A stretch of 8,647 nucleotides of DNA from Syntrophobacterales bacterium (GTDB taxonomy: Bacteria; Desulfobacterota; Desulfobaccia; Desulfobaccales; 0-14-0-80-60-11), in NCBI GenBank assembly GCA_020052215.1, contig JAGVPN010000479.1:1-8647 (forward strand), read 5' to 3'. Under the pieces are notes generated by a model. It was given only the letters and a program-made list of their open reading frames with translations. It was not told the DNA's origin and ran no database searches. The translations under genes were made by a program, and so were the position numbers. How positions within the stretch are numbered: the stretch's first letter is position 1; the number at the start of each line of letters is the position of its first letter. Of this stretch, positions 1 through 4,811 are shown piece by piece.

Positions 1-1
1 C

Positions 2-2182
2 CCCATCGGCATCCCCCGGACCATGTTCTTCCAGGAACTCGCCCCCTTTTTCCGGGCCTTCTTCGAGGACCTGGGCTTCACGGTGGTTTACTCGCCCAAG
101 ACCAACAAGAAGGTGATCAACCAGGGGACCGAGGCCATGGCGGCGGAGCCCTGCTACCCGGTGAAGGTGGCCCACGGCCACATCCTGGACCTCTTAAAGG
201 CCGGGGTCAAGCGCATCTTCCTGCCCAGCATCATCGACCTGCCCCACCCGCACCCCGAGATCGGCAGCGGGGTGGTCTGTCCCATGGCCCAATCCCTGAC
301 CTACACCGTGCCCACCGCCATTGATTTTGCCGACTACGGCGCCAAAATGCTGGCCCCGGTGCTCTATTTCGGCCGGGGCGACCGCCGGCTGCGGAAAGGC
401 CTGCGGGAGCTAGGGAAAGAACTGGGGGTGGGATACTTTCGGGTCAACCGGGCCATGCGCCGGGCCCAGGCGGCCCAGCAGGCCTACTACGAACGCCTCA
501 ACGCCCGGGGGCGGGAAATCCTGGATTCCCTGCCGCCTGACGGCCGTCTCATGGTCCTCATCTGCCGGCCCTACAACGCCCTGGACCCCGGCATGAACCT
601 CAACCTGCACCGGAAACTGCGGCAGTTAGGGGTGCTGGCCCTGCCCATGGACTTTCTGCCCGTGGACCAGGTGGAGCGGCTGGATGAAATCAAGCCCATG
701 TACTGGCGCTTCGGCCAGAAGATCCTGGGGGTGGCCGAACTCATCCGCAACGACCCCCGGCTCTACGGCATCTATATCACCAATTTCGGCTGCGGCCCCG
801 ACTCCTTCATCCAGCACTTCTTCAAGGACCGGATGCGGGGCAAGCCGTATTTGGAGATCGAGATTGACGAGCACTCCTCCGACGTGGGGGCCATCACCCG
901 CCTGGAAGCCTTCCTGGACAGCCTGAAGAACGTCACGGTTAAACCGACCCCGGAGCGGCTGTCGCCTTACCGCTACCGGGTCACCGGCAATCTCAAGCGG
1001 AAGATCTATCTGCCCCACATGACCGACCAGGGCCTGGCCATCGTGGCGGCGTTCCAGGCCTGCGGCGGCGAGGCCGAAGCCCTGCCGCCCTCGGATGAAG
1101 AGACCCTGGAACTAGGCCGCCGCTTAACCAGCGGCAAGGAGTGCTACCCCCTCATCCTCACCACCGGCGATCTGGCCAAACTGTTGCAGCGCCCGGACTT
1201 CGACCCCGACAAGAGCGCCTTCTTCATGCCCGCGGCCGACGGCCCCTGCCGCTTCGGCCAGTATCACCGTTTCCAGCGCCTGGTGCTGGATGACCTGGGG
1301 TATTCCCAGATGCCGGTCTACTCCCTGGATCAGAACGAAAACATGTACAAGGAAGTGGGCCTGGTGGGCGGCGACTTTTCCCGGATCGCCTGGAACGGCA
1401 TGGTGGCCATCGACCTGATGGAAAAGAAACTCCGGGAGACCCGCCCCTACGAGTCCATCCCCGGCGAGGCCGACAAGGTCTATGAGCACTATCTCCGCCA
1501 GGTCTTCGATGCCTTGCGGACCCGGGGCGACCTGACCGGGGCACTGAAGGAGGCCAGGCGGGAATTCGATGCCGTCTCCCTGAGCGTCAACGGCGGCAAG
1601 CCCGTGGTGGGGGTGGTGGGGGAAATCTACACCCGGGCCAACCAGTTCTCCAACGAAAACGCGGTGCGGGAGATCGAGGCTTTAGGCGGCGAGGTCTGGA
1701 TGCCCCCCATCGGCGAGTGGCTGCTCTACGTCACCCACAGTTCCAAGGCTACGGCCCTGGCCAACCGGAACTTCCGGGAGCTCCTGACGGTCCACCTGGA
1801 AGAGCGGGTCCAGAAGAAGGACGAGCACCGGCTGGAGGAGATCTTCCACGGCAGTATCAAGAACCTGAGGGAACCCACCATCCCCGAGACCCTGGAGATG
1901 GCCAAGGACTACCTGCACCCCTCCTTCGAAGGGGAGGCCATCTTGAGCATGGGCAAGTCCCGGGACTTCGTGCGCAAGGGGGCCTGCGGCCTGGTGAACA
2001 TCATGCCCTTCACCTGCATGCCGGGCACCGTGGTCAACTCCCTGTTCAAGCTCTTCAGGGAGGACCACGACAACATCCCCTTCCTGAACCTGGCCTACGA
2101 CGGCCAGGAACAGACCCACACCCGGACGCGCCTCGAGGCCTTCATGTACCAGGTCCGCCAGTTCAAGGCGAGGAAGGGATAA
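2..2182 (+). CDS. Acyl-CoA dehydratase activase-related protein, C-terminal part (5' truncated by window edge)
   Basis: The frame is open from base 2 to the TAA at 2180-2182. The first codons read PIGIPRTMFFQELAPFF, the usual opening of a DUF2229 domain, so the ATG at 23 is internal and the true start lies upstream. Visible motifs are EPCYPVKVAHGH (Cys near 152), VVCPMAQS, FGCGPDSFI followed by GKPYLEIEIDEHSSDVG (about 788-890), GKECYPLILTTGD (about 1135), DGPCRFGQYHRF, and a final GACGLVNIMPFTCMPGT (about 1981). These spaced cysteines match the large activase/HgdB-like proteins of anaerobes, usually about 1,400 residues with BadF/BadG-type ATPase domains at the N-terminus; that half would lie left of this window. 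Family members resemble the ATP-dependent activator and the [4Fe-4S] component of 2-hydroxyacyl-CoA dehydratases, but the substrate of these fused forms is not established. Family assignment is confident, specific function is not. Confidence 0.88.
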   Translation, partial: PIGIPRTMFFQELAPFFRAFFEDLGFTVVYSPKTNKKVINQGTEAMAAEPCYPVKVAHGHILDLLKAGVKRIFLPSIIDLPHPHPEIGSGVVCPMAQSLTYTVPTAIDFADYGAKMLAPVLYFGRGDRRLRKGLRELGKELGVGYFRVNRAMRRAQAAQQAYYERLNARGREILDSLPPDGRLMVLICRPYNALDPGMNLNLHRKLRQLGVLALPMDFLPVDQVERLDEIKPMYWRFGQKILGVAELIRNDPRLYGIYITNFGCGPDSFIQHFFKDRMRGKPYLEIEIDEHSSDVGAITRLEAFLDSLKNVTVKPTPERLSPYRYRVTGNLKRKIYLPHMTDQGLAIVAAFQACGGEAEALPPSDEETLELGRRLTSGKECYPLILTTGDLAKLLQRPDFDPDKSAFFMPAADGPCRFGQYHRFQRLVLDDLGYSQMPVYSLDQNENMYKEVGLVGGDFSRIAWNGMVAIDLMEKKLRETRPYESIPGEADKVYEHYLRQVFDALRTRGDLTGALKEARREFDAVSLSVNGGKPVVGVVGEIYTRANQFSNENAVREIEALGGEVWMPPIGEWLLYVTHSSKATALANRNFRELLTVHLEERVQKKDEHRLEEIFHGSIKNLREPTIPETLEMAKDYLHPSFEGEAILSMGKSRDFVRKGACGLVNIMPFTCMPGTVVNSLFKLFREDHDNIPFLNLAYDGQEQTHTRTRLEAFMYQVRQFKARKG

Positions 2183-2194
2183 AGCGAAGATAAA

Positions 2195-2250
2195 TTTGGG
2201 GGAAGGGACTATGGGCTTTCTCGTAAGTAGCCCCTACCCCTTCCCCCAAA
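2195..2250. terminator. Long perfect inverted repeat after the activase gene, possible terminator
   Basis: The arms TTTGGGGGAAGGG (2195-2207) and CCCTTCCCCCAAA (2238-2250) are perfectly complementary over 13 bp. The 30-nt loop contains an inner GGGCT/AGCCC pair (2213-2217 with 2229-2233). The structure begins 13 bases after the activase stop codon. It has no U-run on the plus strand, so it is not a textbook intrinsic terminator; an mRNA 3'-end stabiliser or a small palindromic repeat are alternatives. Confidence 0.45.
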
Positions 2251-2274
2251 CCCCACAAGTATTGTAGAAAAATG

Positions 2275-2320
2275 TAGGGCGGGCACTGCCCGCCATATAG
2301 GGTGCGCACTGCGCCCCGTA
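2275..2320. repeat. Twin-hairpin palindromic element (REP-like)
   Basis: Two adjacent hairpins both carry an ACT loop. The first is GGCGGGC (2278-2284), ACT, GCCCGCC (2288-2294), a perfect 7-bp stem. The second is GGG-T-GCGC (2300-2307), ACT, GCGCCCC (2311-2317), 7 bp with a bulged T. They lie in non-coding DNA between converging genes. The form resembles dispersed intergenic palindromes of the type GTAGGGxGGGCACTGCCCxCC seen in many genomes. Copy number in this genome cannot be judged from one window. Confidence 0.5.
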
Positions 2321-2337
2321 GAAAGATTCGATTAGCA

Positions 2338-2671
2338 CAAAAAAAGCTTCTGGCCCCCCCCACAAAAGGTCAATTTCGCTATTCAGATGATATCGTCAAT
2401 TTTCCCGAGTTTGATGATAAGGGCGTATAGTGGCAAGAAATCGACATTCAGGTTTAAACGGTTCAGACGCTGGCCAACTGCGCCAACAAAGCTCTCCGGC
2501 TTTATGAGCAAGAACCGCCCCACTTTAGGGTGAGGCGGCTCGGAGAGTATCTTCGGCGCTGGAAAGGCTGGGTGGTAAGCGGCGGGCTTGCAGGGGTGGC
2601 GGCAGTTGCCACTGCCATAGGGGTTATTTCCCCAATCGCTTTTTTCGACGGGCCCACGCCAGCGGTATGAG
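2338..2671 (+). pseudogene. Possible decayed coding remnant with two in-frame stops
   Basis: One plus-strand frame from 2338 reads like protein: a segment with GQFRYSDDIVNFPEFDDKGV, then TAG at 2428-2430, WQEIDIQV, TAA at 2455-2457, and then an open stretch to TGA at 2669-2671. The last part contains ANKALRLYEQEPPHF, EYLRRWKGW, and a hydrophobic helix with GGLAGVAAVATAIGVI. The composition looks natural, while the antisense reading is rich in Pro, Cys and His. No family is recognised. The last ~48 bases overlap the 3' end of the opposing PEP-CTERM gene and are probably not ancestral coding sequence. It may simply be chance open sequence, so this is a weak call. Confidence 0.22.
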
Positions 2672-3286
2672 GCCAGAACCAAGGAGCAGCACCGTTGTGG
2701 GTCCCGGAACCGGTAGCGCCTGGGCGCTGGTCCAAGAGCCCGCACTCGCAGGGGGGAAGGCGACTGCGACCTGCCACCTCGGATCCTCCTCCCAATTCAC
2801 CGTCCACATTGCCACACTGTCTTCACCCGACTGGCGGACTTCGCTCCAACCAGTGCTAATCTGAACCATCTCGACGACGCTCCCGTCGGACCACCCGGTG
2901 ACGAAGTACGCCATCCATGAGGATATCGTCACTCCGTCAATGCTGTTCACGTAGATGCCGCTATGACGCGTAGGCATGTCTGAAGACATAACAATGCTTC
3001 CCGCCGTAATGCTCCATGGCGTGCTCGCCGGTAACTCCTCGCCATAGTAGTCCTCAGATCCAACGGGCAGCGCAGCGTCGTATGTGAACTGGAAGGTAAT
3101 GTGATCCCCAATCGTCGCAGGCAACCCTGGATAAATGCTGCTCCAGTCGGATCGATTGAACTCTGGGCCGACATATGAGTAGATCGTTGCGTCGGCCGGA
3201 ACGTGCAAGACGACGGAAATGAGTGCCAGAAGCACGAAAACCCTGCTGATGGTTGTACCGCCCCTTCGAACTCGTGGGGTATTCAT
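2624..3286 (-). CDS. PEP-CTERM (VPGP variant) secreted protein, cassette A
   Basis: This 220-residue protein is probably exported and anchored or processed at the outer surface. Residues 1-33 form a signal peptide: an Arg-rich start, the hydrophobic core VFVLLALISVVL, and an ADA cleavage site. The mature part starts TIYSYVG and has no recognised catalytic motif. Residues 193-220 are the sorting tail: VPGP, then the hydrophobic stretch TVLLLGSGLIPLAW, then the basic end RRKKRLGK. This is the exosortase signal layout with the usual Glu of PEP replaced by Gly. Start ATG (3284-3286) follows a G-rich Shine-Dalgarno (AGGGGGG). The gene is preceded by its own GEMM-I riboswitch (3425-3492) and is a paralogue of the gene at 3542-4213. 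Base composition is visibly less GC-rich than in the flanking metabolic genes. No exosortase gene lies in the window. The molecular role is unknown; a biofilm-matrix or surface role is inferred from the family and the riboswitch. Confidence 0.85.
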   Translation of the reverse strand: MNTPRVRRGGTTISRVFVLLALISVVLHVPADATIYSYVGPEFNRSDWSSIYPGLPATIGDHITFQFTYDAALPVGSEDYYGEELPASTPWSITAGSIVMSSDMPTRHSGIYVNSIDGVTISSWMAYFVTGWSDGSVVEMVQISTGWSEVRQSGEDSVAMWTVNWEEDPRWQVAVAFPPASAGSWTSAQALPVPGPTTVLLLGSGLIPLAWARRKKRLGK

Positions 3287-3376
3287 GAACCCCCCTGGAA
3301 AACATATCTTGAATGCGTGCTCATAAGGCCTGGACAGGTCACTCTTGCAATCAGGACCGACCGACCTGCCCCTCGC

Positions 3377-3396
3377 TTTATTAAAATAAGCTATCT
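3377..3396 (-). other. Conserved AT-rich leader segment, cassette A
   Basis: The minus-strand text AGATAGCTTATTTTAATAAA directly follows the U-run of the terminator. It is nearly identical to the same place in cassette B (4306-4325, one difference), although the leader further downstream has diverged. It contains the short inverted repeat TTATT/AATAA. Its function is unknown. Confidence 0.5.
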
Positions 3397-3430
3397 AAAA
3401 AAAAATCGAGGTACCCCTTCCCAGGGCAAC
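3397..3430 (-). terminator. Degenerate intrinsic terminator of riboswitch A
   Basis: In the minus-strand RNA, the arm GGUUGCCC (3424-3431) faces GGGUACC (3410-3416), followed by UCGA and nine U (3405-3397). The stem keeps three C-G pairs, then a G-U wobble, a U-A pair, a U x C mismatch and a G-C pair. The equivalent stem in cassette B is perfect over 7 bp. The 5' arm is also the conserved 3' strand of the aptamer, the normal arrangement for a riboswitch expression platform. Efficiency is probably reduced. Confidence 0.6.
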
Positions 3431-3492
3431 CCGGCTATCTCATTAAGACCCGTGGCTTTCCTCCCCACCTCACGGCGGGTTTGGCTTTTTCT
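3425..3492 (-). promoter_or_regulatory. GEMM-I (cyclic-di-GMP class I) riboswitch aptamer, cassette A; one junction base missing
   Basis: On the minus strand the RNA contains AAGCCAAACC, a P2 helix CCCGCC/GGTGGG closed by a GTGA (GNRA) tetraloop, the junction GAGGAAAGCC, then CACGGGTCT, a short loop, and AGATAGCCGGGTTGCC. These are the landmarks of the GEMM-I family, which binds cyclic-di-GMP or, in a subclass, 3',3'-cGAMP. It lies ~140 nt upstream of the PEP-CTERM gene at 2624-3286, in the same orientation, and ends in a terminator-like hairpin. Compared with cassette B and the family, the junction GACGnAAAGCC is one base short (the C after GA is absent), so binding may be impaired. Family membership is firm; activity is uncertain. 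Confidence 0.82.
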
Positions 3493-3541
3493 ATAGTTTT
3501 TGGCAATCATGGTTCTATTCCAGGCGCCACTGGCGATTCGT

Positions 3542-4213
3542 TTATTTCCTCCATCGCTTTTTGCGCAATGACCACGCCAGCGGTATGAGGCCAGAACCGA
3601 GGAGCAACACGGTGGCCGGTCCTGGCACGGGCGCCGCCTCGACGTCCCATGTACCCCTCAACAATTTGTCGGTATACAGAAACAACGAGCCTAAGCACTC
3701 GGTGCCATCGACATGAAAAACGTCGGCATAGGTCATCGTCCATCCCATGGTCAAATACGAAAAGGTGTTCGAGGAGAACGTCATAGAATACGACGTGCCC
3801 TGCGGCGCTGGGTCGGTGCCGCCGATCATTATGCTCCAGTGTAGTGGTGTCAGTCCGTCTAGGCTTGCCACCCTCAACTCGTGCATACCCACGTTGGGCG
3901 CCGAGGATGACCAGGACACGGTCCCTGACTCGATGGTGAAGTCCGTATCGATCTCATAGTTCTCGGGCCAGGTACCGGGAATATACAGAGGTAGCGCGCC
4001 TTCGACCGAAAATCGTACGATCAATCGATCGGCAATCGACACCGGCTGACTCGGGAGGCCGGCCATTGCCTCACTCGAAAGCGTGTATGGCGAACTTGTG
4101 TATGAGTAGAGCGTCGCATCCGCTTGGACCGGAATGGCCACGACCAAGGAAGCCAGCACCAGCAAAACCCTGGGTAGGTGCGATGTGATCTCTCGTACTG
4201 TTGAGTTTTTCAT
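3542..4213 (-). CDS. PEP-CTERM (VPGP variant) secreted protein, cassette B
   Basis: This 223-residue protein is a paralogue of the one at 2624-3286. The signal peptide spans residues 1-33, with the hydrophobic core VLLVLASLVVAIPV and cleavage after QADA; the mature protein begins TLYSYTSSPYTL. Residues 196-223 form the sorting tail: VPGPATVLLLGSGLIPLAW, then the basic end with RKKRWRK. The signal-cleavage region, the (T)xYSY opening and the sorting tail match the paralogue closely, while the middle ~160 residues are strongly diverged. Start ATG (4211-4213) has a GGGGA Shine-Dalgarno five bases upstream. A GEMM-I riboswitch with an intact-looking terminator (4327-4421) precedes it, so expression probably responds to a cyclic dinucleotide. 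Export and exosortase processing are inferred from the family; the binding partner or substrate is unknown. Confidence 0.87.
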   Translation of the reverse strand: MKNSTVREITSHLPRVLLVLASLVVAIPVQADATLYSYTSSPYTLSSEAMAGLPSQPVSIADRLIVRFSVEGALPLYIPGTWPENYEIDTDFTIESGTVSWSSSAPNVGMHELRVASLDGLTPLHWSIMIGGTDPAPQGTSYSMTFSSNTFSYLTMGWTMTYADVFHVDGTECLGSLFLYTDKLLRGTWDVEAAPVPGPATVLLLGSGLIPLAWSLRKKRWRK

Positions 4214-4305
4214 AAAAATCCCCGCATAAAAATGCTCTCGCTTGTGTGATTAATCCAGCCCGTCCATCGCATTTGCCATCAGGCCCGGCTGATAGGCCCA
4301 TCCCA

Positions 4306-4326
4306 TTTATTAAAATAAGCTGTCTC
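4306..4326 (-). other. Conserved AT-rich leader segment, cassette B
   Basis: This is the counterpart of 3377-3396, immediately after the terminator U-run, with a G/A difference as the only change across 20 bases. The conservation exceeds that of the following ~90 nt of leader, suggesting either a functional element or a recent duplication or conversion limited to the riboswitch block. Confidence 0.5.
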
Positions 4327-4359
4327 AAAAAAAATCGAGTTGCCCCTTCCCAGGGCAAC
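4327..4359 (-). terminator. Intrinsic terminator of riboswitch B
   Basis: In the minus-strand RNA, GUUGCCC (4359-4353) pairs perfectly with GGGCAAC (4345-4339) across a 7-nt loop, followed by UCGA and eight U (4334-4327). The 5' arm is part of the aptamer's conserved GGGTTGCC strand, so aptamer folding and terminator folding are mutually exclusive. Ligand binding should therefore allow read-through into the PEP-CTERM gene; this is inferred from the layout and not demonstrated. Confidence 0.8.
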
Positions 4360-4421
4360 CCGGCTATCTCTAAAGACCCGTGGCTTTCCGTCCCCTCCTC
4401 ACGGCGGGTTTGGCTTTTTCT
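4354..4421 (-). promoter_or_regulatory. GEMM-I (cyclic-di-GMP class I) riboswitch aptamer, cassette B
   Basis: The minus-strand RNA shows AAAAGCCAAACC, P2 CCCGCC/GGAGGG with a GTGA tetraloop (one G-A mismatch in P2), the junction GACGGAAAGCC, CACGGGTCT, a short loop, and AGATAGCCGGGTTGCC. This matches the GEMM-I consensus as in the Vibrio cholerae Vc2 aptamer. Aligned to Vc2, the ligand-contact positions keep G20, A47 and the C of the TTGCC strand. Positions 21 and 46, G and C in Vc2, are C and G here, a compensatory swap. G20 favours cyclic-di-GMP; an A at this position marks the cGAMP-binding GEMM-Ib subclass. It controls the gene at 3542-4213. Confidence 0.88.
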
Positions 4422-4433
4422 GTAGGATGATAA

Positions 4434-4462
4434 CCTGTAGCATAATGACAGTTCTACGTCAA
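4434..4462 (-). promoter_or_regulatory. Tentative promoter for cassette B
   Basis: A minus-strand TTGACG (4462-4457) is a near-consensus -35 box and lies just upstream of the aptamer. A 17-base spacer leads to TACAGG (4439-4434), a poor -10 match. Transcription from here would begin about 7 bases further and include the whole aptamer. No equivalent pair is evident upstream of cassette A. Confidence 0.25.
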
Positions 4463-4811
4463 GATTTTTCTCTAAATATCGTAATTTTTTTAGACATAAA
4501 AATGTAAAGGAAGGCACTTTGGGTCACTCGAGCACCCCTTTTAGCGGGGCAAACCCCGATGTGCGCACTGCTGCGCATAATCCTGCAAGGATGAAATTGA
4601 AGAACACTGCTATATCTCCGCAGTTAGAGAATTCATTAAAGTGTTTTGATATGGATATGATAGCTATATCTAAGACCCTGGCGGCATGTACAGTTTTAGC
4701 CCCAAGTGTCAGGTCTCATCTGATCTCGGTTTGATGATTGCCAGCTTAAATCTTGGTCATTACACTTCAGGATTAAGACCATTACCCGGGAGTAACTGGA
4801 ACCGAAAACCC
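4463..4811. other. Intergenic stretch without a convincing gene
   Basis: The stretch is more AT-rich than its surroundings. It carries the triple hairpin cluster described at 4545-4592. A 71-codon plus-strand reading from a TTG at 4519 has an upstream GGAAGG, but no recognisable motif or coding bias, and is not called. No tRNA fold, insertion-sequence end or terminator with a U-run was seen. Confidence 0.5.
4545..4592. repeat. Cluster of three consecutive small hairpins
   Basis: Three perfect stems follow each other. The first is CGGGG-CAAA-CCCCG (4545-4558). The second is TGCGCA-CTGC-TGCGCA (4562-4577), where the arm is itself palindromic. The third is ATCCT-GCA-AGGAT (4580-4592). The middle one shares GTGCGCACTGC-like text with the element at 2300-2311. 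No gene is assigned; it may be a repeat fragment or a structured non-coding RNA. Confidence 0.4.

Noticed and set aside
2383..2745. 120-codon minus-strand reading downstream of and overlapping cassette A
   Set aside because: It overlaps the sorting-tail coding sequence in another frame, and its middle is Pro/Cys/His-rich. The hydrophobic C-terminal part is the mirror of the possible plus-strand remnant.
3490..3495. TATAGA on the minus strand at the start of aptamer A as a -10 box
   Set aside because: A start seven bases further would truncate the aptamer, and no -35 box sits at the right distance.
3531..3541. CGCCA/TGGCG mini-palindrome after cassette B gene as a terminator
   Set aside because: It has a one-base loop and no U-run; it is too small to support.
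4519..4734. 71-codon plus-strand reading starting at TTG with an upstream GGAAGG
   Set aside because: It has a rare start codon, no recognisable motif, no coding-like composition, and its 5' part is made of the hairpin cluster.
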